A stretch of DNA of 64,000 nucleotides. It comes from OCS116 cluster bacterium AG-435-F03. GTDB taxonomy: Bacteria > Pseudomonadota > Alphaproteobacteria > MED-G09. Positions 43,675 to 51,993 of this stretch are shown piece after piece; positions within the stretch are counted from its first letter, which is position 1, and the number at the start of each line of letters is the position of its first letter. A program made the translations under genes and the position numbers. The stretch covers positions 1 to 64,000 of the forward strand of contig QCOV01000002.1 of assembly GCA_003212795.1 (NCBI GenBank), written 5' to 3'. The notes beneath the pieces were generated by a model that was not told the origin of the DNA, made no database searches, and saw only the letters and a list, made by a program, of their open reading frames with translations.

Positions 43675-44354
43675 GGAATAATCTCGATCAGAACCTTATT
43701 AGCGTTCTTTGGGTAATTTATAAAATTTGTTGAAAATGGTTTTTGTTCATTCATTTTAAAATACTCATTATTTAAAACAATAATCTCTTGCATGATAACT
43801 TTTTCATCTGGCCCTACTATTTTAACAATTATATTAGGTACAATTCTCATATAATTTGATTGATTAATTAAAGAACCCGAAACAATTAAAGACTCTTTAT
43901 TATTAATAATTGTGGCACGAGATTCTAAATTATAAATATCTATACCTCTAATATTTATTGAGGGATCAACAAACTCTAAAACAGGTCTTAGTATAGGAAA
44001 ATTTTCCAATAAGAAAATTCTATTGTACCAAACCACCCCAAGCGATAAGAAAAGAACCAGTATTAAAATAATAGATAAAAAACTACCTTTCTCATTATCA
44101 TTTTCTTTAACTGGAACAGGTAATGGATGATCTGGCTTTATATTTGGATCCAATTTCTCATTTTTATTTTCTTTAATTACCCCTCCTTGAGAATTAATGG
44201 ATTCATAAAGAGGAGGAACTTCAATAGCTTTACCTTGCGAGTTTGCTGTCCAAATAAAATAACATTTAGAGCACTTAACTTTTCTATTTTTGGTTCCAAA
44301 TTTTTCTGTGCTTACAGAAAAACTTGTATTACATGCTGGACATTGAATAATCAT
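43671..44354 (-). CDS. Zinc-ribbon (MJ0042-type) membrane protein, DUF3426-like
   Basis: The 227-residue protein begins with a zinc ribbon: MIIQCPACNTSFSVSTEKF then VKCSKCYFIW, giving C5, C8, C28 and C31. A low-complexity linker follows, then one membrane helix at about residues 90-112 (FLSIILILVLFLSLGVVWY) and an extracytoplasmic domain with a DUF3426-like pattern. The role is unknown. Sharing of four bases with lysA is typical of convergent genes in this genome. Confidence 0.82.
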   Translation of the reverse strand: MIIQCPACNTSFSVSTEKFGTKNRKVKCSKCYFIWTANSQGKAIEVPPLYESINSQGGVIKENKNEKLDPNIKPDHPLPVPVKENDNEKGSFLSIILILVLFLSLGVVWYNRIFLLENFPILRPVLEFVDPSINIRGIDIYNLESRATIINNKESLIVSGSLINQSNYMRIVPNIIVKIVGPDEKVIMQEIIVLNNEYFKMNEQKPFSTNFINYPKNANKVLIEIIP

Positions 44355-44378
44355 AATTTCTATATACTTCAGAAGGTA

Positions 44379-45500
44379 TTATCTATTAATTATATAGGCC
44401 TCCCCTTTTGGTCCATCCGATAATACAACCAAAGCACCATTTGTTGATGATTTTATACTTCTAATTCTGCCTTTGATTTCATCAAAAATAATTTCTTCTT
44501 CTAATGCATTATTATCAAAAGAAATCTTTCTTATTTCACCGGGAACAAGAGAGCTTATAATTAAATTATTATTAAATTCAGGAAACATTTCTCCATCATA
44601 AAAAATCATATCAGAGGGCGCTATTGAAGGTACCCAGTATGTTAAGGGCTGCTCCATACCAATCTTTTCCTTAAATGGAGAAATTATACTACCATTATAA
44701 TCTATACCGTAAGTAATGGCTGGCCAGCCATAATTTTTACCAGCAGTAATTAAGTTAAGCTCATCACCGCCACGTGGGCCATGCTCATTAGAATATAATA
44801 TATCATTTTTTGAGTCGTATGCTATTCCCTGCTGATTTCTATGACCATATGAAAAAATTTCTGGCAAAGCATTTTGTGTATTAATATAAGGATTATCTTT
44901 TGGAATAGAGCCATCAGCATTAATACGAATAATTTTACCAAAATGATTATCAAGGTTTTGTGCATCTTCACGATAATTAAAACCATCTCCAGATGTTATT
45001 ATTAATGAATTATCATTCAAAAAAACTAGACGTGCGCCATAGTGATTTGATGATTTTCTGTATGGCGTTGCCTCAAAAATTATTTTTTTATTTATGAGTT
45101 CGTTTCTGATTAACTCTGCACTAATAACTTTAAGGGTATTTTTATTTTTTTCACCATATGAAAAAGAGATTAAAACAATATTATTTCTTTCAAATTCAGG
45201 ATGAAGAATAATATCTGATAAACCACCTTGGCCTCTAAACAAAACATTTGGAATTCCGTTAATATCAATAACCTCTCTAGTTTTGATATCTATTCTCTTT
45301 ATTTTACCAATAAGTTCAGTAACAAGGATATCTCCATTAGGAAGTGTGGCCGAGCTCCATGGATGGTTAAAATTATGTTCAACCCTCTCAACATTATATT
45401 CTAAATTAGTTGCAATTAGAGGTCTTGCAAGAACGATAGTTACAAGAGAGATCAATATTAATATTCTATATTTATAATTTAATTTGTTTTCAATTCTCAT
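44379..45500 (-). CDS. PQQ-dependent soluble sugar/aldose dehydrogenase (YliI/Asd-like)
   Basis: The 373-residue protein has an N-terminal signal-like segment. A six-bladed beta-propeller of the GDH-B/YliI type follows: NFNHPWSSATLPNGDILVTE, RGQGGLSDIILHPEF, SGDGFNYREDAQNLDNHFGKIIRI and YGHRNQQGIAYD with the EHGPRGGDELNLI segment. These contain the residues that bind Ca and PQQ. It should oxidise aldose sugars in the periplasm. No PQQ biosynthesis gene is in the window, so the cofactor would come from elsewhere. It overlaps the upstream membrane gene by 11 bases. Confidence 0.85.
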   Translation of the reverse strand: MRIENKLNYKYRILILISLVTIVLARPLIATNLEYNVERVEHNFNHPWSSATLPNGDILVTELIGKIKRIDIKTREVIDINGIPNVLFRGQGGLSDIILHPEFERNNIVLISFSYGEKNKNTLKVISAELIRNELINKKIIFEATPYRKSSNHYGARLVFLNDNSLIITSGDGFNYREDAQNLDNHFGKIIRINADGSIPKDNPYINTQNALPEIFSYGHRNQQGIAYDSKNDILYSNEHGPRGGDELNLITAGKNYGWPAITYGIDYNGSIISPFKEKIGMEQPLTYWVPSIAPSDMIFYDGEMFPEFNNNLIISSLVPGEIRKISFDNNALEEEIIFDEIKGRIRSIKSSTNGALVVLSDGPKGEAYIINR

Positions 45501-45939
45501 TTTTAAATACCTTATTTAAGAGTAGTCCATATAAATATCCGCCCAAAAGGCCGGATAAACAAAAAAGAAAAAGTCCAAGAAAAGATCTCATTCCAGCAAT
45601 TAAAATAGCCCCTGTAAATACCAATGTTGTCAACTTTAGCATCACAAAAACGCTAACAAATCCTGAAATTGAATAGGATAAAGTACGTTTAATTGGAAAA
45701 AAATATCTAACAATCGTAGTTATTAAAAAAGCTAAAAAAAATGTTATTAGAATTATGACTAAAAATAAAAAGCCATTTGAAATATCTTTTAAAAGTAATT
45801 CAAAGAACATTTTGATTGAAATATCAAAACCTTGCGATGTTAACCAAATTAAGTTGGCGGATAAATTAATTAAGATTATAAGTGATGCCGTCAAGAGTGA
45901 AGATACTAAATAAAATATTGGTAAATAAAGAAATTTCAT
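45490..45939 (-). CDS. Four-helix membrane protein of unknown family
   Basis: The 149-residue protein is strongly hydrophobic, with about four membrane helices (around residues 4-32, 52-76, 85-112 and 115-142). A conserved-looking FPIKRTLSYSISGF loop and a GLLGGYLYGLLLNK end are visible. I do not recognise the family. It begins directly after the EamA-type gene (one base apart) and overlaps the sugar dehydrogenase gene by 11 bases, so all three are probably cotranscribed. It may be a helper for transport. Confidence 0.7.
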   Translation of the reverse strand: MKFLYLPIFYLVSSLLTASLIILINLSANLIWLTSQGFDISIKMFFELLLKDISNGFLFLVIILITFFLAFLITTIVRYFFPIKRTLSYSISGFVSVFVMLKLTTLVFTGAILIAGMRSFLGLFLFCLSGLLGGYLYGLLLNKVFKNEN

Positions 45940-46824
45940 TTATTTTTTCCTTTGAATAAGCCAGATACCACTAAAAATAAAAGCTAATCCAATAATAATA
46001 GCAAAATTTATAGATTCATCTAACAAATAAATTCCTAAAACTAATGCCCATACTGGTATCAAATAATTGACCATAGACATAAATATAGGCCCTTCTAAAT
46101 CAACTATTTTAAACCATACAAACGTTGCAACTCCGGTTGAAACAGCGCCCAAGAGAAAAAGTAAAAGAATAGTTTTAATATTCAATGAGGCCAAATCAGG
46201 AAAAGGTTCAAAAAGAATTGCTGTGATAAAGCCTATCAAAGATGCGCTAAGTAAAGAGCCTATTGCTCTATCAGTAGGAGGTATATGAGAAATTTTTTTT
46301 GTCAATACAGTTGCTAAAGCATATGAGGAAGTTCCTAATAAAACTGCAATTTGTCCATACATAAACATAGAATTTAAATCAACAATTTCTGAATTATTTA
46401 AACCAATTAATAATATGAGGCCTAAAAAACCTAATGTTATGCCTAATATTTTGACAGAAGTAATTTCTTCATCTTTTAGAAGAAGATAAGAAAGTATAAG
46501 CGTTAATATAGGATTAATACCCATCAATATTGCTGTAAGGGAAGAAGGAATATACTGCTGTCCCCAGGCTATTATACTAAATGGGAAATTAAATCCCAAA
46601 AATCCAATAATAAAACTCCAGAACCAAAATTCCTTATCAAAAGTAAGAGATTTATTTTGTAGATATAGCCAAATTAGTAGAACTAATGAACCTAGTGCTA
46701 TTCTACTAAACATTATCCATAATGGGCCAATAGAGATAAGAATAATCTTAATTATCGCAAATCCTGAACCCCATACAATACCCAAAAAGAATAGCAATGA
46801 TAGTGGAAGTAATTTCTTTTTCAT
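45940..46824 (-). CDS. EamA/DMT-family transporter
   Basis: The 294-residue protein has ten hydrophobic segments in two five-helix halves, with the GIVWGSGFAIIKI motif near the start and MGINPILTLILSYLLLKDEEIT in the first repeat. The second repeat ends with LDESINFAIIIGLAFIFSGI. Such drug/metabolite transporters export metabolites or amino acids; the substrate is unknown. It is divergent from the YdcF-like gene. A second EamA-type gene lies at 54432-55358. Confidence 0.88.
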   Translation of the reverse strand: MKKKLLPLSLLFFLGIVWGSGFAIIKIILISIGPLWIMFSRIALGSLVLLIWLYLQNKSLTFDKEFWFWSFIIGFLGFNFPFSIIAWGQQYIPSSLTAILMGINPILTLILSYLLLKDEEITSVKILGITLGFLGLILLIGLNNSEIVDLNSMFMYGQIAVLLGTSSYALATVLTKKISHIPPTDRAIGSLLSASLIGFITAILFEPFPDLASLNIKTILLLFLLGAVSTGVATFVWFKIVDLEGPIFMSMVNYLIPVWALVLGIYLLDESINFAIIIGLAFIFSGIWLIQRKK

Positions 46825-46923
46825 TTTCTACAATACAAAATTATTAACAAAATATTTTAAGAAAAAATTTATGATTGAAAAAACTCTATGCATATATTCT
46901 TAAAAAAGTAATATTAAAGTATA

Positions 46924-47493
46924 ATGCAACTTAAGACACTTTTAATCACTATTATTTTAGCAATAATTTTTCTATTTTTTTTACTACTAAATGAATTTAA
47001 TTTGTTATCCAAAAAGAATGGTTGGGAACTAAAAAATAATACGAATTTTGATTCAATAGTGGTTTTAACTGGGAAATTTGATCGAATAAAAAAAGGATTT
47101 GAATTGCTGGAAGCTAATTATTCCAAAAAAATGTTCATTTCTGGAGTTAATCCCATCGTGAAAAAAAATGAATTAAGAAAAATCATTATCCCTAACAATT
47201 CAACTGAGAAAATTAATTTATTTGATTGTTGTGTTTTTATTGGAAAAGAAGCAAAAAATACAAAAACTAATGCTGTTGAAGTAATAAAATGGATGAAAAA
47301 AAATAATTTGATTTCTGCAATTCTTGTTACTTCAGATATCCACCTTCCTAGAAGCATTTTAGAATTTCAAAATAACACCAATCATATTAAAATCACATCA
47401 TGGCCTGTTAAAACTAATAGCAATAATTTTATTAATTTTTCAAAGGAATTTTTAAGATTTAGTTTTGTTCGTATTAAATACTTAATTATATGA
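46924..47493 (+). CDS. YdcF-like (DUF218) membrane protein
   Basis: The 189-residue protein has one N-terminal membrane helix followed by a DUF218 domain: NFDSIVVLTGKFDRIKKGFELLEANYSKKMFISGVNP, the EAKNTKTNAVEV region and VTSDIHLPRSILEF. It is shorter than E. coli YdcF/SanA and lacks the usual tail. Relatives take part in envelope functions with unknown chemistry. It precedes plsC; its TGA at 47491-47493 sits in the ribosome-binding site of plsC, so the two are coupled. Confidence 0.78.
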   Translation: MQLKTLLITIILAIIFLFFLLLNEFNLLSKKNGWELKNNTNFDSIVVLTGKFDRIKKGFELLEANYSKKMFISGVNPIVKKNELRKIIIPNNSTEKINLFDCCVFIGKEAKNTKTNAVEVIKWMKKNNLISAILVTSDIHLPRSILEFQNNTNHIKITSWPVKTNSNNFINFSKEFLRFSFVRIKYLII

Positions 47494-47496
47494 GGT
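47492..47496 (+). promoter_or_regulatory. Ribosome-binding site of plsC with no standard start codon
   Basis: GAGGT lies six bases before an ATA at 47503 and three before an ATT at 47500. No ATG, GTG or TTG occurs in the plsC frame between the stop at 47491-47493 and the ATG at 47638. Confidence 0.55.
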
Positions 47497-47502
47497 ATAA
47501 TT

Positions 47503-48228
47503 ATAAATAAAATTTTATCATATATATCAGTTACAATTTTTTTTACAATTACTGCTATTATAGCTTTAGTAGGCCTTCCTTTATTATTTTTCCCAAGAAA
47601 ATATACCGCTCTATTAATCCACTCTTGGTCTAAATTAATGCTTTTTTTATTTAAAAGATTTGATGGCTTAAATTGGGTAGTGATCGGAGAAGAGAATATT
47701 CCTAACACGCCATTTATTATTGCATCAAAGCATCAGTCAATCTGGGATACAATTTTTTTTACAGCTTATTTTAGTGATGCAGCTATGGTTCTAAAAAAAA
47801 TATTAATTTATTTACCCGCCTATGGATGGCACGCAGTTAAAGCTAAGATGATTTGGGTTGATAGAAAAGCTAAAGGTAAAGCATTGAAACAATTACTTAA
47901 AATGGCAAAAGAATGTTCTAGCAATAATAGACCAATTGTTATCTTTCCAGAAGGAACAAGGGTAAATGTTGGTGAAAAAGGAGACTATAAATCTGGTTGT
48001 TTTGCTTTATATAAATATCTTGATATCCCATGTATTCCTGTAGCGTTAAACTCTGGTCTATATTGGCAAACAAAAGGATATGGAAGAGAAGAAGGCACTA
48101 TAAAAGTAAAATTTCTAAAAGGAATAGAGCCCGGGCTTCCAAAAAAAAATTTTCAATCATTGTTGGAGGATAGAATTGAAACAGCCTCAGAGGAACTTTT
48201 AATAAATAAAAATAATGAAAAAAAATAG
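47503..48228 (+). CDS. plsC: 1-acyl-sn-glycerol-3-phosphate acyltransferase PlsC, non-ATG start
   Basis: PlsC adds the second acyl chain to lysophosphatidic acid. The acyltransferase motif H-x4-D is KHQSIWD, and FPEGTRV is the second motif. The first in-frame ATG (47638) would remove the family's N-terminal hydrophobic helix. That helix is encoded upstream: NKILSYISVTIFFTITAIIA then LVGLPLLFFPRKY, in frame from 47506. I therefore extend the gene to ATA 47503 (ATT 47500 is the alternative), just after GAGGT. This gives 241 residues, with the active site at H77 and D82. Either a rare initiation codon is used or the sequence holds an error here. The gene overlaps the DUF2125 gene by 14 bases. 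Confidence 0.75.
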   Translation: MNKILSYISVTIFFTITAIIALVGLPLLFFPRKYTALLIHSWSKLMLFLFKRFDGLNWVVIGEENIPNTPFIIASKHQSIWDTIFFTAYFSDAAMVLKKILIYLPAYGWHAVKAKMIWVDRKAKGKALKQLLKMAKECSSNNRPIVIFPEGTRVNVGEKGDYKSGCFALYKYLDIPCIPVALNSGLYWQTKGYGREEGTIKVKFLKGIEPGLPKKNFQSLLEDRIETASEELLINKNNEKK

Positions 48229-48976
48229 AAATTTATACCGGTATATAAAGTTACCTATTTATATATTCATTTTTACCATAATTATATGGTCAACCTATTG
48301 GTTTTTAGGAACCACATATATTGAGAATAGAGTTTTAAAGGATAATTCTTTAAGATATGAAAAATCTACAATTTCTGGTTATCCATTTCATTTTGATATA
48401 AACCTAAAACAATTAAAATATAATCTCTTTAAACAAACCACGCTAAAAGAAATTAATTTAAAAACATTTGCATGGCGCTTTGATCAAATTAGACTATTAA
48501 TAAATGATCAAATTTCTTACCAAATATCAAATTCAATAAAAATTATAGCCCTTCCATCAAATTTGATTATTGATTTTTATAATTATAATAAAAATCATAA
48601 AGAATTTAAGATTTTTGGAAATGATATAGTTTTTTCTGAAAATTATAGTAACAAATCATTCTCAATTGACGGTATTTCAGGAACTATCAAACATGAAGGT
48701 ATATATAAAATTGATATTGTAACAAATAAAGGTAGATCATCACTTACTGCACAAGGTTATGTTGATACTCAAAATGAATATTTGGAGGGTAATATTGAAT
48801 TTTCTTTTTCTGACCCAAACGATATAAAAAGATTGTTTCAAATTTTTGGAATAAACATTGAAGAAAACCCTATTACTAACTTATTAATATATAGAGGTAA
48901 AATTGATTTAATCTTCGAAGATGGAATGTCACTTTTAGGACCTCTTCCAATTGGAAGGGCGCCGAAATTAAAATAA
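48215..48976 (+). CDS. DUF2125-family envelope protein
   Basis: The 253-residue protein has an N-terminal membrane helix (about 10-32) and an extracytoplasmic domain. The motif STISGYPFHFDINLKQLKYN matches DUF2125 proteins, which occur beside tyrA in alphaproteobacteria. Function is unknown. It overlaps plsC by 14 bases. Its end is one base from the convergent tyrA end at 48978. Confidence 0.78.
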   Translation: MKKNRNLYRYIKLPIYIFIFTIIIWSTYWFLGTTYIENRVLKDNSLRYEKSTISGYPFHFDINLKQLKYNLFKQTTLKEINLKTFAWRFDQIRLLINDQISYQISNSIKIIALPSNLIIDFYNYNKNHKEFKIFGNDIVFSENYSNKSFSIDGISGTIKHEGIYKIDIVTNKGRSSLTAQGYVDTQNEYLEGNIEFSFSDPNDIKRLFQIFGINIEENPITNLLIYRGKIDLIFEDGMSLLGPLPIGRAPKLK

Positions 48977-48977
48977 A

Positions 48978-49889
48978 TTAATCCCCTCTTCCAAAATCAA
49001 CTTTTTGTGTATCTTGGCCAGCCTCAATAATATTTTTTCTTACATTCCTTGTTTTCTTAAAAAAATTTTCAAGATATTCATAGTCATTATCTTTAATCGC
49101 TGATTTCAATTTATCTAAATCATTAGAAAAATAATCCAGCATTTCTAAAACTGCATCACTGTTATTAATAAAGATATCTCTCCACATAATGGGATCAGAG
49201 GCAGCAATTCTAGTAAAATCTCTAAATCCTCCAGCAGAATACTTAACAACTTCTTTTTTATTAACATTTGCTAAATCGTTTGCCGTACCAACAATATTGT
49301 AAGCTATCAAATGGGGAATATGGCTGGTTATAGCAAGAACTTTGTCATGATATTCTGGATCCATAATCTCAACCATGGCGCCTAAATTTTCCCAAAATGC
49401 CTTAACATCGTTAAGTTTATCTAAATTTGTTCTTTTTGAAGGAGTAAGAACACACCATCGATTATCAAATAAATCTGCGAAACCTGCCTCTGGACCTGAC
49501 ATTTCTGTACCAGCTATTGGATGACCGGGAACAAAATGAACCGATTCAGGTAGAATATCTTCAATCTCAATTATTACTTTAGATTTTGCTGAACCAGTAT
49601 CAGTAATTACACATCCATCTTTAAGGTTAGGCGAGATTTCTTTAACTATACTCGCAAATGAAGATAATGGTGTCGCTAAAATTACTAGATCAATATCACT
49701 ATTAATTTGGCTCAAATCTAAATAAGCCTCAGACACCAATCCTCTTGATAATGCAGCTTTAACTGTTAAGTCACTTTTTGCAAAACCTTGCAAATGAATT
49801 TCATTACTAAACCTTTTAACGGCTAATCCAATTGATCCGCCAATAAGACCTAAACCAATAATTGCTATTTTTTTGAAAGGATTCTCCAT
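48978..49889 (-). CDS. tyrA: Prephenate/cyclohexadienyl dehydrogenase TyrA
   Basis: TyrA oxidises prephenate (or arogenate) with NAD(P) toward tyrosine. The 303-residue protein has GLGLIGGSIGLAVKR (dinucleotide fold), VILATPLSSF, the TDTGSAKSKVI segment, and VPGHPIAGTEMSGP. The start at ATG 49889 (MENPFKKIAIIGLG) fits the family and lies one base after the hisC stop (49891). A longer ATG at 49907 would overlap hisC by 17 bases. The monofunctional form has no chorismate mutase domain; that is a separate gene here. Confidence 0.93.
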   Translation of the reverse strand: MENPFKKIAIIGLGLIGGSIGLAVKRFSNEIHLQGFAKSDLTVKAALSRGLVSEAYLDLSQINSDIDLVILATPLSSFASIVKEISPNLKDGCVITDTGSAKSKVIIEIEDILPESVHFVPGHPIAGTEMSGPEAGFADLFDNRWCVLTPSKRTNLDKLNDVKAFWENLGAMVEIMDPEYHDKVLAITSHIPHLIAYNIVGTANDLANVNKKEVVKYSAGGFRDFTRIAASDPIMWRDIFINNSDAVLEMLDYFSNDLDKLKSAIKDNDYEYLENFFKKTRNVRKNIIEAGQDTQKVDFGRGD

Positions 49890-49890
49890 A

Positions 49891-50979
49891 TTATTTTTTA
49901 AAAGCATTAACTGTTTCTATAAGTAACAGATTAGCTTCCTCTTTTCCGATGGTTATTCTTAAGCAGTTTGGTAAATTATATTCTTCCATCTCTCTTACAA
50001 TTATTCCTTTAGAAATTAACAGATGATAAGCCTCTTTCGCAGAAAATTTAGAAGATTCTAAAAATTCAACAAGTATAAAATTACATTGACTCGGATACAC
50101 AATTAAACCAACTTCAGCAAAACAATCATTTAATATTTTTTTCCATTTACTGTTATGCTCTATAGAAAAATTAATGTGATCATCGTCTTCTAGAGCACTT
50201 ATCGCAGCCATTTGTGCAGCTGTATTTACTGAGAATGGAACTTTTAGAATATCTAGTTTTTCAGCAATTTTTTTTGGGCAATATGCCCAACCAACTCTTA
50301 AGCCAGCTAGCCCAAAAGCCTTTGAAAAAGTTTTTGTAATTACAATATTTTCACTGTCTTTTGCTAATTCAAAACCTATTGAATAGTCTTCCTCTTCTAC
50401 ATATTCTGAGTATGCAGCATCTATTACAAACAATACATCATTAGGAACAGATCTATTTAATCTCTCAATTTCATCAAATTTTATATAGCTTCCAGTAGGA
50501 TTATTTGGATTCGCAATATAAATAATCTTTGTCTCATCGGTTAATGATGAAATAAAATTATCGATATTTGGCTGAAAGTCCTCTTCTTTCGCACGAACGA
50601 CTGTTGCACCAGAGCTTTGAATGGCAAGCGGGTAAACTGCAAATGCATTTTCTGAAACTAGACCTTGATTTCCTTCATCCAAATAAACTCTTGCAAGCAA
50701 ATGAAGTATTTCATCTGAACCACAACCGCACACTATTCTATCGCTATCTATTGAATATTTACTTGATATAGCCAATTTTAGCGCTGTATTTGATGAGTCT
50801 GGATACAGCCCTAAATCATTTGAAACTTTCTCGTACTCTGCAATTGCATTAGAGCTTGGTCCAAAGGGATTCTCATTTGATGATAATTTATAAATTTTAT
50901 CAACACCTTCAATTTTACTGAGGCCGCCTTTATATGCTTTAATGCTATTTAAAAATTTTTTTGGTTCTGGTTTTTTCAT
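49891..50979 (-). CDS. hisC: Histidinol-phosphate / aromatic aminotransferase HisC-like
   Basis: This 362-residue class I/II PLP enzyme shows KLSSNENPFGPS at the start, the ANPNNPTG motif, IDAAYSEYV and the PLP lysine K220 in TFSKAFGLAGLRVGW. Between tyrA and chorismate mutase it probably acts as an aromatic aminotransferase (for phenylpyruvate or hydroxyphenylpyruvate) and may also serve histidine synthesis. No other his genes are nearby. Its last codon lies one base before the tyrA start. Confidence 0.92.
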   Translation of the reverse strand: MKKPEPKKFLNSIKAYKGGLSKIEGVDKIYKLSSNENPFGPSSNAIAEYEKVSNDLGLYPDSSNTALKLAISSKYSIDSDRIVCGCGSDEILHLLARVYLDEGNQGLVSENAFAVYPLAIQSSGATVVRAKEEDFQPNIDNFISSLTDETKIIYIANPNNPTGSYIKFDEIERLNRSVPNDVLFVIDAAYSEYVEEEDYSIGFELAKDSENIVITKTFSKAFGLAGLRVGWAYCPKKIAEKLDILKVPFSVNTAAQMAAISALEDDDHINFSIEHNSKWKKILNDCFAEVGLIVYPSQCNFILVEFLESSKFSAKEAYHLLISKGIIVREMEEYNLPNCLRITIGKEEANLLLIETVNAFKK

Positions 50980-50986
50980 AACTTTA

Positions 50987-51709
50987 CTATCCAGTCTTTA
51001 TATATCCAAAACTTCCCAAGATAGAAACACCTTTAATTTCAATATCTTCATAATATTCATCAACTGATATCATAAACTTATCTTGAAGATTAGATATAAT
51101 TGTAAAATTATATTTCTGTGATATCCAATTTTTGCTTTCTTCATTACATACAAGAATGCTTTTATTGTTTCGAGCCCTTTCGGGCTTAACTTGGCCTAAT
51201 AAAAAGCCAAGACAATTATTTTCAAATACAGGCAAACAACCAAAAATATATATATTCATTGGTAGAGGATTTAACCACCAACCATTTTCTATTGGAAGAA
51301 CTGCGATGAGATTTTTGCTTTCTGAAATTTCTTTAATAACTTTAAAGCTATTATGATCGAAAGTTTGTTTTGTTTTTGATCCATAATAATTTCTTACCTC
51401 TCTGCCTAACTCACTACCTTGTTTATCAGCTACAACAACTTCAAAAGAAGATTGAACAGAATTTGTTATTGTACTTATGATTTCTCTCCACATATACAAA
51501 ATTGATTTACCATCAAGATGAGTATTAGCTTTACTGTATAAATTCTCTAATAAATCAATTTCTCTTCCAGGCTTAAGAATATCAACTCCTTCTGTTGCCT
51601 TTATTGAGGAAATTGTTTTTACAATTTCTGCTCTTTGCAGTATCGAAGTTAATATCTTATCATCTATTAGATCTATTTTTTCTCTAAGTTTATTTAATTC
51701 TTCTTTCAA
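50987..51709 (-). CDS. Chorismate mutase (AroQ class) with C-terminal extension
   Basis: The N-terminal part is an AroQ chorismate mutase: ELNKLREKIDLIDDKILTSILQRAEIVKTISSIK, with the catalytic Arg/Lys pattern and the PGREIDLLENLY loop. A 150-residue C-terminal part has no catalytic motif that I recognise; alphaproteobacterial homologues beside hisC often have this size. Chorismate mutase makes prephenate for tyrA and hisC. I start it at TTG 51709 because GGAGG (51715-51719) is five bases before it. The ATG at 51763, 18 codons earlier, has no such site. Confidence 0.82.
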   Translation of the reverse strand: MKEELNKLREKIDLIDDKILTSILQRAEIVKTISSIKATEGVDILKPGREIDLLENLYSKANTHLDGKSILYMWREIISTITNSVQSSFEVVVADKQGSELGREVRNYYGSKTKQTFDHNSFKVIKEISESKNLIAVLPIENGWWLNPLPMNIYIFGCLPVFENNCLGFLLGQVKPERARNNKSILVCNEESKNWISQKYNFTIISNLQDKFMISVDEYYEDIEIKGVSILGSFGYIKTG

Positions 51710-51714
51710 AAAAA

Positions 51715-51719
51715 CCTCC
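51715..51719 (-). promoter_or_regulatory. Shine-Dalgarno site that supports a TTG start
   Basis: Read on the minus strand this is GGAGG, five bases before TTG (51709-51707). It favours TTG over the ATG at 51763 for the chorismate mutase gene. Confidence 0.6.
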
Positions 51720-51810
51720 ACTGAAGAATAACTAACATAATAATGGTAATTATTTCTATTCATAATTTGTTTGCTTTTATTTTATTCATAATATAAATAT
51801 CAAGTTGCAT

Positions 51811-51990
51811 TAAGAAAGGGGTTACCCCTGCCAACCTGCATACCGTGCGAAGGTGGTAATATATGCGGCCAAAAGGCAAAAATTAGGTCTCATTTATTTT
51901 CTTAATTTTAACAGAGCTGGCCACTTAAGGCTGGGTATTTGATGTTCAGATTGTGCACCCTAGATTTACTTAAAGCACTAAAGAGAGGAA
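51811..51990 (+). ncRNA. Structured leader candidate ahead of ompW
   Basis: The 180 bases before ompW hold nested complementary segments. AGGGG-TTA-CCCCT (51817-51829) forms a hairpin. Next come TGCC (51829-51832) with GGCA (51875-51878), CC with GG (51835/51868), GCA with TGC (51838-51840/51864-51866) and TACC with GGTA (51841-51844/51855-51858). Together they give one imperfect stem of about 50 bases. A further GGCC/GGCT pair lies at about 51919. I cannot assign it to a known RNA family. It may be a leader, small RNA or operator complex. No ORF was seen in it. Confidence 0.4.
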
Positions 51991-51993
51991 AAA

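Noticed and set aside
51811-51880. Small SRP (4.5S) RNA
   Set aside because: The invariant GGAAGCAGCC-type loop is absent, although the fold looks superficially similar.
51915-51945. Cobalamin riboswitch box near ompW
   Set aside because: GCCACT occurs once at 51920, but the other conserved boxes and their order are missing.
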